Position numbers and translations under genes: made by a program. Under the pieces are notes generated by a model. That model saw only the letters and a program-made list of their open reading frames with translations. It did not search any database and had not been told where the DNA came from. Positions 16,510-23,959 of a stretch of DNA of 64,000 nt are shown here, one piece after another (positions within the stretch are counted from its first letter, which is position 1; each line of letters opens with the position of its first letter). Source of the stretch: JAHEZL01 sp046074525 (lineage in GTDB: Bacteria; Bacteroidota; Bacteroidia; Flavobacteriales_C; GCA-002722245); assembly GCA_046074525.1 (NCBI GenBank), contig JBJTOK010000047.1, positions 1-64,000 of the forward strand, in the 5' to 3' direction.

Positions 16510-17322
16510 TCACTTTCTTTCTTGAATCGGTAAAAACCTTTGATAATTTTCTTTTATATATTCTTCGCTATCAATATTCTTAATTGAAGCCCTAAATCTT
16601 TGGAAAACAAATTTATTAGCCACTTCTAATGCAAATTGATCGATTTTTCCATAACGATTATATAATTGCATAACGGAAGAACTTCTATAATCATCAGCAT
16701 TAACCTGATTAACTATAGTCTCTTCAATATTGTTCACTATTTTACTTATAACAAGTTCATACCATTTTTCCTTTTCGAGATCCCTACTGTTTTCGCTCAA
16801 TAAGCTAAGCTTTTGTTGAACATCAAAATGAATTCTATGTTTTTGTCCGTAAGCAACATTTGCTGATGCTAACTGAATAATTTTTTCAAGACAATTTTTA
16901 GGCTTATTCACACCATCATTTGTAATTGATTTTAATGAATAATCAAGCCCTTTAGACTCCATTAAAGTCCATACTTTCATACTATCCTGAATACCCGAAA
17001 CATTCTTTGCCTCGATTAAGTCCCTGATCGATTCCAGTAAATCAAAAAATACCGGCTGGTGATTTGTCCGAGCATGAGAAGTATCAATATAATTGATATC
17101 AGCTCCCAATTCAATTAATTCTACCGCTATTTTAAAATTAGAAAATCGAATCGCAAGCATTAATGAAGAAAACCCATCTATTCCCTTCGATAACCCTGAA
17201 ACTATGGCATTCGAAAGTTCAGGAAATTCATAAAGTATTTTAGACGCCTCGACATATGTATCTTTTTCCTGCTCCTTCACTAAGTTGAAGAATGTGTTTT
17301 TTATTGCCTTTGTTAATTTCAT
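16510..17322 (-). CDS. Ankyrin-repeat protein
   Basis: Protein of 270 residues without signal peptide. A recognisable ankyrin repeat spans about residues 45-85 (DGFSSLMLAIRFSNFKIAVEL then LGADINYID) with a weaker following unit (YSLKSITNDG). The C-terminal half is helical and ends with EYIKENYQRFLP. Single ankyrin proteins of this kind are common in accessory islands, often as immunity or scaffold proteins, but no toxin partner is visible. The codon use is AT-rich like the rest of the island, and a REP hairpin follows its stop. Confidence 0.7.
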   Translation of the reverse strand: MKLTKAIKNTFFNLVKEQEKDTYVEASKILYEFPELSNAIVSGLSKGIDGFSSLMLAIRFSNFKIAVELIELGADINYIDTSHARTNHQPVFFDLLESIRDLIEAKNVSGIQDSMKVWTLMESKGLDYSLKSITNDGVNKPKNCLEKIIQLASANVAYGQKHRIHFDVQQKLSLLSENSRDLEKEKWYELVISKIVNNIEETIVNQVNADDYRSSSVMQLYNRYGKIDQFALEVANKFVFQRFRASIKNIDSEEYIKENYQRFLPIQERK

Positions 17323-17380
17323 AAAGAATATTATCCTGAAGTTTCAAGTATAGTAATTTCAGATTTTAGCGCAGCGGAGG

Positions 17381-17833
17381 TTATTTATTATTAACCAAGT
17401 ACAAATCAATTTTTCTTATTGTTTCATAGCAACGTTTGATTGAATCTTTGTTTGTGTTGTTGTATTCTGCAGAAAGACAAAATCTAATGCTTTTTTCTGC
17501 ACATTCTTTTCCGGTAAGAAGTAAGTCTCGAAGTTTTTTTTCGCTATTTGGAATTTGTATCGTACCTCCAAAAAAATTAAATCGAAATAAATTTACATCA
17601 GCCAGTATTTTTATTGAATTCCATGCTTTGATGTTAGTAGCTTTTGGAGCACGAAAACGAATTCCAATGTATGTCGACTCTTTTCCACAGTCAGGACATT
17701 TTGCTTCGATTTTTTGCAATTCATCCTCACCTGTTAAATCCTTCAAAACTTTTCTTTTGAAGGATTTCCTGCAATCAAAGCAACAATATTTGTGTTTATG
17801 TATTCTGGGGCTGTCTAAAAATTCCCAACTCAT
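17381..17833 (-). CDS. Zinc-ribbon protein of unknown function
   Basis: Protein of 150 residues with a four-Cys zinc ribbon near its N terminus, CFDC (about 18-21) and CPDC (about 51-54). The rest is helical with no known motif and ends KIDLYLVNNK. Its start lies 14 bases from the stop of the detached aspS end (17848), in the same direction, so it appears to sit directly downstream of the former aspS locus. A short REP-end-like word, GCGCAGCGGAGG, occurs just past its own stop codon. Function not recognised. Confidence 0.7.
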   Translation of the reverse strand: MSWEFLDSPRIHKHKYCCFDCRKSFKRKVLKDLTGEDELQKIEAKCPDCGKESTYIGIRFRAPKATNIKAWNSIKILADVNLFRFNFFGGTIQIPNSEKKLRDLLLTGKECAEKSIRFCLSAEYNNTNKDSIKRCYETIRKIDLYLVNNK

Positions 17834-17847
17834 ATTTTAACTCATTT

Positions 17848-18003
17848 TTATATCACCCTAATATTCATCTCCTCCACCTTCTTCTTCGGCAGTGGAGAAG
17901 GGGAGCCAAACATCAAATCCTCTCGCGAACCAGTTTTTGGATAAGCCATTACTTCGCGAATAGAAACTTTGCGTTCGAGAATCATCATGAGGCGGTCGAG
18001 GCC
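17848..18003 (-). pseudogene. aspS: Detached 3' end of aspS
   Basis: The last 51 codons of an aspartyl-tRNA synthetase, from GLDRLMMILERKVS to EEMNIRVI, stop codon included. It matches the end of the intact gatB-aspS gene (25675-25830) at about 46 of 51 residues, with many synonymous base differences and 32 identical bases at the very end. The 5' side breaks at about 18003 where a REP/RAYT unit begins. It is a fragment, not a gene. The pattern of mostly silent change says the sequence diverged while still selected, so it came from a once-functional second aspS allele. Confidence 0.9.
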
Positions 18004-18075
18004 CCCACTGCTTCGCTTAGCGTGCATTTTCTTTTCGCTAAGCGATTTTTCTACTCCCAAAGCCTTCGGCTTTCT
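18003..18075. repeat. REP-type hairpin, copy 2 (left end of RAYT unit 1)
   Basis: Stem 1 is CGCTTAGCG (18014-18022) / CGCTAAGCG (18036-18044). It is followed by CTACTCCC and the tight hairpin AAAGCCTTCGGCTTT (18059-18073) directly at the 3' end of the transposase gene. Confidence 0.85.
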
Positions 18076-18076
18076 T

Positions 18077-18643
18077 TTATATTCTCTCCACACCGATTCT
18101 TTCCATTATTTCTACATTGACCAATCCTTTAATTTCACAGTAGTCACAAGCACTGCTGTATAGATAATTTTCGGCCTTTGCTACTATTCCGGCTTCAGCT
18201 GGATTGTTGTGAATGTAATCAATTTTTTGATCTATAACAGCATTGCTGAATACTTCGATAGCATGATTATCATGGTGCCATAATTGAAAATATTTATTGC
18301 TTGCGTTGTTCTGTCCGGCCATGCCAAAAATCGTCAATATCCATTCTCTTCTGCTTTCAGGGTCGTTCATAATGCTCTTCAGAATTTGTTTGGCTGTAAA
18401 TCCTTTAAAATCTCTGATGGTTCCCGATAAATTTCCGCTTGTTGATTTACACACCAGATGAACATGATTGCTCATGATCACCCAGCTATACACCACAAAT
18501 CCTTTATTTTTAATGCAGAAGTTTAAACTGTCAACAACAATGTCGCGATACCTTTGCCTGGTAAAAATATCCACCCAGCCGATGGTTGCGAAACTTAAAA
18601 AATAAATACCTTCCGGGTTGGAAATACTGTACTTGCCATCCAT
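18077..18643 (-). CDS. rayT: REP-associated tyrosine transposase (Y1/HUH), copy 1
   Basis: Protein of 188 residues of the IS200-like Y1 transposase superfamily, RAYT branch. The HUH metal motif is in MSNHVHLVCK (about residues 57-66) and the Tyr region is YIHNNPAEAGIV near the C terminus. RAYTs nick and join single-stranded DNA at REP hairpins. The gene is flanked by REPs in opposite orientation, as for known REP/RAYT pairs. It is roughly four-fifths identical by eye to the copy at 23348-23914, and both reading frames are intact. Confidence 0.93.
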   Translation of the reverse strand: MDGKYSISNPEGIYFLSFATIGWVDIFTRQRYRDIVVDSLNFCIKNKGFVVYSWVIMSNHVHLVCKSTSGNLSGTIRDFKGFTAKQILKSIMNDPESRREWILTIFGMAGQNNASNKYFQLWHHDNHAIEVFSNAVIDQKIDYIHNNPAEAGIVAKAENYLYSSACDYCEIKGLVNVEIMERIGVERI

Positions 18644-18660
18644 GTGTTTTAGTTTAGGTA

Positions 18661-18816
18661 GAACGAAAGTAGAAAATTCTCTTTAAGTATAAGTCGGCTT
18701 AGGTTTCTAAAATCGAAAGTTCTTTTTACGTGTTCACTCGCGTCGCTCCGCTTAGACTTCTAAGACCGAAATTTCACACTGCTCCGCTTAGAAGCCTAAG
18801 CGAAGCGGGGGATTTT
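18661..18816. repeat. REP-type hairpin, copy 3 (right end of RAYT unit 1)
   Basis: Diverged copy with several CGCTTAG/CTAAG words and a compact terminal hairpin CGCTTAG AAGC CTAAGCG (18785-18802) ending GAAGCGGGGG. It overlaps the last codons of the gene at 18796-19458. Confidence 0.7.
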
Positions 18817-19458
18817 CTGTTCTATTACGAGAGATTTGTTTTTGCCGTTTACTTCAAACTCAAAGTCAAAAAGTAATTCCACTTTAATTTGAGTTTCTAA
18901 GTTGTTGAGGTTTTGTAGTTCTATTGATTTTAAGTAAATGGGGTTGTGAGAATGAAATAAATAGATGCTTTCATCAAATGCATCGTTCGTAAATTCAGTT
19001 TTTGACTCTTGTATGTTAATGGGGCCAAAAATTAAATTGCGTGCATCGTAAACATAGTCATCAAAGATGTAGGATTTTATTTCTATGCTTAAAAAATATA
19101 ATCCTTCTTCTGCGAACATAGTTATTTCACCGAGTGGAATTTGTTGTACTGTTGTGAATGTTGTTAAATCTGCAGAAGCTGCGGCTCTTTTTGCTCTTTC
19201 ATTTTCGGCCTTTTCATCAATCAACTGTTGCGGACTTTCCCCGTTTTTAAAGCGCTCAAATATTTCTTCAATGAATGGCGATTCTCCTTTAGCTCCCATT
19301 TGCCAAAATAGATAAAGGGCTTCAAAGTTTTCACTCCAAGATGCCTGATTTGTTTCTTCTTCTATATCAATGTCGAGGTTTAATCCTCTTTTGAATTCAT
19401 CAAGAATTTCAGCGTATTTTCTATTTTCAAATTTTGTGTAGAATTCTTCTCGTGTCAT
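18796..19458 (-). CDS. Unknown partner of the GyrB-like protein
   Basis: Protein of 220 residues with no recognised family. The N-terminal half is acidic and helical (residues 1-115, including GESPFIEEIFERFKNGESP). The C-terminal half alternates hydrophobic and polar residues like a beta domain (YFLSIEIKSYIFDD, IKVELLFDFEFEV). It starts 4 bases after the stop of the GyrB-like gene, so the two form one operon. The last residues, KIPRFA, and the stop codon are written by the REP repeat (CCCCGCTTCGCTTAG), so the C terminus was probably changed by REP insertion. Function unknown. Confidence 0.7.
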   Translation of the reverse strand: MTREEFYTKFENRKYAEILDEFKRGLNLDIDIEEETNQASWSENFEALYLFWQMGAKGESPFIEEIFERFKNGESPQQLIDEKAENERAKRAAASADLTTFTTVQQIPLGEITMFAEEGLYFLSIEIKSYIFDDYVYDARNLIFGPINIQESKTEFTNDAFDESIYLFHSHNPIYLKSIELQNLNNLETQIKVELLFDFEFEVNGKNKSLVIEQKIPRFA

Positions 19459-19462
19459 TATT

Positions 19463-20434
19463 TTAAAACATTATACTACCAATATTATTCTTGTCGAACC
19501 TATTAAAGAATTTAGTAGTGATTTCTTTTTCTTGCATTAGGAAGTTGAGCAGTAAATTGTGAATGATATTTGCGGCCTGTTTTTTTACTATTTCATTTTC
19601 CAGTCTTTCTTTAAAACTACCGCCGTATTCAAATTTTTTACCCCTTACAGTGGCTACAACGATAAGTCCGTTCAATATTTTTTTTCGGGTGATTTTCATC
19701 GCTTTCAATTTATTTTTTTTTGAGTAAGTTTTAAAAGCGCTGTAAACTCCTTCTACAATTCCGTCTGATAAAGAGCCTCCACATATGGTATGTACATCAT
19801 TGGCAAAGGTGATGATGTTGGGGTTTGGACACCAGTCAGTGCTGTAAGCGAGTCCGATTTGATAGTGGTTTTCTTCAATTTTCTCATCGAAATGCAGTTT
19901 AATTTCTACCTGGCCCCAACTTTTTTTCGCCGCTCTGTCAAATGCGTAAAAAACACCTTGCGGAAAATGAAAAAACAGCTGATTGTGATGTTTCTGCCTC
20001 CGGTCGATAATTAATATTTCGCTTTGCCTGTTTAACAAGGCAATCTGTGACGTTTTTTCAATGAATTCCATAAAATCAATAGAGATATCTGTGATGATGG
20101 AAGTGTCTATTGAAAACTGAATAGTTGTTGTTTTTTGTTTGAAAAATTCAAAATCCTTTGATACTATTTTTAATATTCTCGGGAAATAGAGAGGGAAAGG
20201 TTGCTTATTCTCAAATTGTTCGATGAAAGACCTTAAATCAGCTTGTGTGTCAATTTCAATTGAAAAGCTGTTTTCTGCTTTTATGGTAAGGGTAAAAAAT
20301 ATCTTGTCGGTTTTGCAAAGTTCAATACAATCAAGGAGTATTCCTGTAAAGAGCCCTGGAAAGTCACTTATGTACATGAATGGCCGTTTCCTAACGGATT
20401 CATCCAATGAAAGAGCTTGAATGTTTTCAGACAT
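19463..20434 (-). CDS. GyrB/ParE-like pseudo-ATPase lacking catalytic residues
   Basis: Protein of 323 residues that follows the first 400 residues of gyrase B in miniature. VRKRPFMYISDFPG (about 14-27) matches the VRKRPGMYIGD start of the GHKL fold. FANDVHTICGGSLSDG (about 215-230) matches the GyrB transducer motif with THEGG, and the following helix and GLIVVATVRG match as well. However, the catalytic Glu and the Asn of the VVDNAIDE helix are replaced in LLDCIELCK, and the DDGRGIP box is absent. TOPRIM and the C-terminal region are missing. It should not hydrolyse ATP like gyrase; a regulatory, decoy or structural role with its operon partner is inferred. Confidence 0.75.
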   Translation of the reverse strand: MSENIQALSLDESVRKRPFMYISDFPGLFTGILLDCIELCKTDKIFFTLTIKAENSFSIEIDTQADLRSFIEQFENKQPFPLYFPRILKIVSKDFEFFKQKTTTIQFSIDTSIITDISIDFMEFIEKTSQIALLNRQSEILIIDRRQKHHNQLFFHFPQGVFYAFDRAAKKSWGQVEIKLHFDEKIEENHYQIGLAYSTDWCPNPNIITFANDVHTICGGSLSDGIVEGVYSAFKTYSKKNKLKAMKITRKKILNGLIVVATVRGKKFEYGGSFKERLENEIVKKQAANIIHNLLLNFLMQEKEITTKFFNRFDKNNIGSIMF

Positions 20435-20514
20435 AAAAGATGGTAAATCTTATCCAATTTTGTTGCACTAAATATACTGAAAATTGGCTGATTCCATCAC
20501 TCCGATTACACTAC

Positions 20515-20643
20515 TTTTTGCGCTAAGCGGTCTTAACATGGTAGAGGCTTCGCCTCGTTTTTATTTGATTAGGAAAGAAAGCCGAAGGCTTTGGGAGTGG
20601 TAGATCGCCGAGGGAAAAAGAACCCTCGGCGGGGCGGAGGCGA
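20515..20643. repeat. REP-type hairpin, copy 4
   Basis: From the stop codon of the ORF6N gene outward: stem CGCCGAGGG (20606-20614) / CCCTCGGCG (20623-20631), CTACCACTCCC, hairpin AAAGCCTTCGGC, then GAGGCGAAGCCTC and CGCTTAGCG. It abuts the stop codon at 20644. Confidence 0.88.
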
Positions 20644-21156
20644 TCATTCGTTACTTCTTTTGTAACCGATGCGCTTTCTTTGTTTTTGTTCATTTTCCTG
20701 TTGATCTTTTTGCAGTAAATAGTTTATTGCTTCGTGCACATCTTTGAATTGTTGGTTGTATTTTTTTTCTAATTTCTTGATTTTGACAGAAAGTTCTCTG
20801 TTGTTTAATGCATATTGTCGCAATAAGACAAAAGCCCGGATAATGGAAATATTTACTTCGATAGCCTTCTTGCTATTCAGTACACTCGATAACATGGCTA
20901 CACCTTGCTCTGTGAAAGCGTAAGGCATGTAACGAAGGCCTCCTCGCTTTGAGGTGCTGAAATTGCACCTCAAACTATCCCATTCTTTCTTAGTCAGTTC
21001 AAACATAAAGTCTTCGGGAAATCTTTCAATGTTTGATTTTACAGAACGTTTTAAATACTTAGTCTCCGTTTCGTAAAGTTCTGCTAAATCGAAGTCGAGC
21101 ATCACTTTCATGCCTCGTAATTCATAAATTTTGGTTTTAATGATTTGTAATTCCAT
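20644..21156 (-). CDS. ORF6N domain protein
   Basis: Protein of 170 residues with an N-terminal ORF6N domain (residues about 8-95: YELRGMKVMLDFDLAELYE, then FPEDFMFELTKKEW, then YMPYAFTEQGVAMLSSVL). The C-terminal half is a charged helix that could form a coiled coil (SVKIKKLEKKYNQQFKDV). ORF6N proteins are DNA-binding proteins spread by phages and mobile elements; many sit in accessory islands of Bacteroidota. Length and domain are normal. The gene stands alone with a REP at its 3' end. Confidence 0.9.
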   Translation of the reverse strand: MELQIIKTKIYELRGMKVMLDFDLAELYETETKYLKRSVKSNIERFPEDFMFELTKKEWDSLRCNFSTSKRGGLRYMPYAFTEQGVAMLSSVLNSKKAIEVNISIIRAFVLLRQYALNNRELSVKIKKLEKKYNQQFKDVHEAINYLLQKDQQENEQKQRKRIGYKRSNE

Positions 21157-21297
21157 AATAGGTTTAGTTAAGATTTTTTAGTTGGCGGACTAAAAATAAA
21201 TAATGTGATCATCGATGATTAAAGAAGTTGTTCAGGGATTTTGAACAAAATGGAAAAGTTATTTGTGTTTCAAATAAAAAGTATCAGGTTAAATACG

Positions 21298-21477
21298 TGC
21301 TCCGCTTAGGCTTCTAAGACCGAAAGTTCCTTTCTCATCTTAATATCAAATCTAAACGGTCTTACTATTTTAGAGGCTTCGCCTCGTTTTTATTTGATTA
21401 TAAAAGAAAGCCGAAGGCTTTGGGAGTGGAAAAATCGCTTAGGTAAAAGAAAATGCAGCCTAAGCGAAGCGGGGATG
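21298..21477. repeat. REP-type hairpin, copy 5
   Basis: Full three-hairpin form ending 10 bases from the stop codon of the gene at 21488: stem CGCTTAGG / GCCTAAGCG (21436-21466), GGGAGTGG, GCCGAAGGC, GAGGCTTCGCCTC, and a CTAA(A/G)CGGTCTTA segment. Confidence 0.88.
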
Positions 21478-21487
21478 ATTAATTTAA

Positions 21488-22072
21488 TCAATCGAAGTAT
21501 GTAACATATAAATAGACCATATTAGTCTGCCTATTGATCCACAAATAGTATTCACTATGGCTATGATGTAAAAAGTTTTCTTTAAAATATATCTTCTCGA
21601 TTTTACTGTCAGGACAAGTGAACCAGTCAGGGGTATTCGTGTGTTTTTTTGCGGATTCAACTTTTGAATAAAATATCCTTGAGGGTCTTAAAGCTGTGTC
21701 CAAAGGTTGGTCATGGGCCAATATTTTTTGAAAAGAAATTGAATCATAGGTAAAACACATGTAATGTAAATGAGAATCAAAAACCGACTGATTTTTATGC
21801 ATGATTTCTTTTACTGCCTCAGGAGGATTAAAACCAAAATTACTACTGAAGGCTTGAACAGAACTTTCGCGGTCTTCAGTCTCCCTTGTGGATGGATCAA
21901 TCGTCCAAATTAAAATGGAAAAAATAATCGAAACTGCTGATAGTGCAATAAACCGAGCTGCGCTTCCCGTTTTTTTTCTTTTTACAATAGCAAGGATGAT
22001 AAAAACCAAAGCAGCAATAGATAAACATGCAATAACTGCTAGTTGAAATAATATATAAAATATCTGAGACAT
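21488..22072 (-). CDS. Unknown membrane protein
   Basis: Protein of 194 residues with two N-terminal transmembrane helices (about 5-28, FQLAVIACLSIAALVFIIL, and about 42-60, FIALSAVSIIFSILIW). A soluble domain of about 130 residues follows, rich in Tyr and Ser, ending YYLWINRQTNMVYLYVTYFD. No family recognised. A 39-codon lipoprotein gene lies 40 bases upstream in the same direction and could share its transcript. A REP hairpin follows the stop. Confidence 0.6.
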   Translation of the reverse strand: MSQIFYILFQLAVIACLSIAALVFIILAIVKRKKTGSAARFIALSAVSIIFSILIWTIDPSTRETEDRESSVQAFSSNFGFNPPEAVKEIMHKNQSVFDSHLHYMCFTYDSISFQKILAHDQPLDTALRPSRIFYSKVESAKKHTNTPDWFTCPDSKIEKIYFKENFLHHSHSEYYLWINRQTNMVYLYVTYFD

Positions 22073-22112
22073 TGCTGAAATTTAGAGTTATTAAATTAAT
22101 ATACGTCTGTCC

Positions 22113-22232
22113 TTATTTGCACTTTAAACCTTCAGTCTGCAAGTTGTTTTTAAATGAATTTGTATCTGAACTACAGGAATAGCTGAGAATAAGGAATGGC
22201 AAAATCCATTTTAAAATGCTTAGTGGCTTCAT
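22113..22232 (-). CDS. Small lipoprotein, 39 residues
   Basis: Short open frame from ATG at 22232 to TAA at 22113. The product starts MKPLSILKWILPFLILSYSC, a good lipoprotein signal with lipobox SYSC at residue 20, followed by SSDTNSFKNN and a short tail. It may be a tiny lipoprotein or the remains of a longer one. It lies 40 bases upstream of the membrane protein gene ending at 21488 and points the same way. Confidence 0.5.
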   Translation of the reverse strand: MKPLSILKWILPFLILSYSCSSDTNSFKNNLQTEGLKCK

Positions 22233-22343
22233 GTCTTTAGGCGATTACTGACGCCCCTAATTTAAGGAAAAGGAACTTGAAAAATAATAATCATCTATCT
22301 CTAATTTTTTATCTGTTCTTATTTTTGATTTATATTGGCTGAC

Positions 22344-22910
22344 ATGGGACTCTTCAATAATATATTCAAAAAAAAGCGCTCGGATTTCGTTCCTTCTGCT
22401 GATTTAATGACAGAAGACCGGTTTTGGGGTTTGATAAAAACGTCATTCGAACGGGCTAAAGGAGATTATGAAAATCAGCAGGCAGAGCTGCCAAAGCTAT
22501 TGATGGAGCTGAATCTACAGGATATTATTTTGTTTGATAATCGTTTTCGACAGCTTAGAGGTGAGGCGCTTGACTGGAATCTTTGGGGCGCTATTTACAT
22601 CATCAAAGGAGGTTGCGGCGATGATGAGTTCAGCGATTTCAGGTCGTGGGTAATCGCTAATGGGAAAGATTTCTATTACCGGCTAACAAAGAATCCGTCT
22701 TCATTACAGGATGATGTGGTAGTTGAAGTGGATTATGAAGGGATTTCCTACATCGCTTCGGATGTTTTTAAGGAACTTACAGGCAAGATTATTCCATCAG
22801 ATTTTCAGGAAAATATTGATGTAAAAGGAGAAGAGTGGAGTGAAGAAGGGGATGATTTGAAAAATAGGTTTCCGATGCTTTGGGAAAAATATGCGGAGGG
22901 TGAGTTGTAG
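22344..22910 (+). CDS. DUF4240 domain protein
   Basis: Protein of about 188 residues; the ATG at 22344 (MGLFNNIFKKKRSD) is preferred to an upstream in-frame TTG. DUF4240 hallmarks are visible: MTEDRFWGLIKTSFERAKGD, then LWGAIYIIKGGCGDDEFSDF, then RSWVIANGKDFYY. Function of the family is unknown; members are frequent near contact-dependent toxin immunity genes and in islands. It is the only plus-strand gene in the 15-25 kb stretch, and the IS remnant starts 22 bases past its stop codon. Confidence 0.85.
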   Translation: MGLFNNIFKKKRSDFVPSADLMTEDRFWGLIKTSFERAKGDYENQQAELPKLLMELNLQDIILFDNRFRQLRGEALDWNLWGAIYIIKGGCGDDEFSDFRSWVIANGKDFYYRLTKNPSSLQDDVVVEVDYEGISYIASDVFKELTGKIIPSDFQENIDVKGEEWSEEGDDLKNRFPMLWEKYAEGEL

Positions 22911-22932
22911 TTATAGAAAATAGTGTCTGTCC

Positions 22933-23276
22933 CATAGCCGTCAACTTAAGCAATATTTCATAATGTTCATAGGGGTTTGATGATTCTTTTTGACTTCTTT
23001 TATACAGGTGTTTCGAAAAACAGCATTCATTTTCACCAATACTAATTCAGAGTTTGCTCCTTCATCAAAAATTAAATCATGAATCAATGATTTATTTCTA
23101 GCCAAATATTTCATTGCTTTTAGTTCACTGAGTTCAACTTTTTTTTCACTCCAGTAATCTTGTTTGCAAGCGTAAAATATTTTTCCGCACAGGAGAATAT
23201 AAATGAGTGTTCCGTAGTGATGGCACTCGAATCTGTGGCGATTAACATGGAATACCTTGTCGATGTTCATAAATGA
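22933..23276 (-). mobile_element. Truncated IS4-family element (left end)
   Basis: It keeps the inverted repeat CATAGCCGTCAACTTAAGC at 22933-22951 and the last 109 or so transposase codons (to about 23270, MNIDKVFHVNRHRFECHHYG), with clear divergence from the intact copy at 13699. It stops abruptly at 23276, where RAYT unit 2 begins. It lacks the DDE Asp residues and the other terminal repeat, so it cannot move by itself. Confidence 0.92.
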
Positions 23277-23345
23277 CCCCGCTTCGCTTAGCGTGCATTT
23301 TCTTTTCGCTAAGCGATTTTCCCACTCCCAAAGCCTTCGGCTTTA
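23277..23345. repeat. REP-type hairpin, copy 6 (left end of RAYT unit 2)
   Basis: CGCTTAGCG / CGCTAAGCG stem, CCACTCCC, and AAAGCCTTCGGCTTT, nearly identical to the repeat at 18003-18075. Confidence 0.85.
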
Positions 23346-23347
23346 TT

Positions 23348-23914
23348 TTATATTCTCTCTACGCCACTTCTTTCCATTATTTCCACATTTACTAATCCTT
23401 TGATTTCACAATAATCGCCGGCACTGCTGTATAAATAATCTTCGGCTTTTGCTACTATTCCGGCTTCAACAGGATTGTTGTGAATGTAGTCAATCTTCTG
23501 ATCGATTACTGCATTAGAGTAGACTTCAATAGCGTGATTGTCGTGCCGCCAGAACTGAAAATCTTTATTGTTGATATTGTTCCTGCCAGCCATATTGAAA
23601 ATAGTCAACATCCACTCTCTTCTGCTTTCGGGTTCATTCATGATACTTTTCAGGATTTGTTTGGCTGTATAGCTTTTGAAATCACGGATGGTTCCAGGCA
23701 AGTTTCCGGTTGTTGATTTGCATACCAAATGCATGTGATTGCTCATGATTACCCAGCTGTAGACTACAAAGCCTTTATTGCTGATGCAGAAATTCAAACT
23801 GTCGACAACAATATCACGATATCGTATTCTTGTAAAAACATCTACCCATCCAATGGTAGAAAAACTTAAAAAGTAAATGCCTTCCGGTTCGGAAATTCGG
23901 TACTTGCCATCCAT
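23348..23914 (-). CDS. rayT: REP-associated tyrosine transposase (Y1/HUH), copy 2
   Basis: Protein of 188 residues, collinear with the copy at 18077 and free of gaps against it. The HUH motif is in MSNHMHLVCK and the C-terminal Tyr motif is YIHNNPVEAGIV. Substitutions are spread along the length, so the two copies diverged rather than arising by a very recent duplication, and both have stayed intact. It is expected to act on the REP hairpins found throughout 16.4-24.2 kb. Confidence 0.93.
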   Translation of the reverse strand: MDGKYRISEPEGIYFLSFSTIGWVDVFTRIRYRDIVVDSLNFCISNKGFVVYSWVIMSNHMHLVCKSTTGNLPGTIRDFKSYTAKQILKSIMNEPESRREWMLTIFNMAGRNNINNKDFQFWRHDNHAIEVYSNAVIDQKIDYIHNNPVEAGIVAKAEDYLYSSAGDYCEIKGLVNVEIMERSGVERI

Positions 23915-23959
23915 GTGTTTTAGTTTAGGTAAAACGAAAGTAGGATTTTCTTTTTGTGT

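Larger units (their letters stand above)
18003..18816 (-). mobile_element. RAYT unit 1 with flanking REP hairpins
   Basis: Unit bounded by CCCC...GCTTCGCTTAGCG at its left and CCTAAGCGAAGCGGGGG at its right, in inverted orientation, around a REP-associated tyrosine transposase gene. The left boundary coincides with the break in the aspS fragment. The right boundary overlaps the 3' end of the gene at 18796. The second unit at 23277-24177 has the same plan. Confidence 0.75.

Noticed and set aside
17848..18093. An 81-residue gene
   Set aside because: It is the aspS end read through into REP sequence; the upstream half is repeat, not coding.
19463..20434. A working gyrase or topoisomerase IV subunit
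   Set aside because: It lacks the catalytic Glu, the Asn, the DDGRGIP box, TOPRIM and the C-terminal part.
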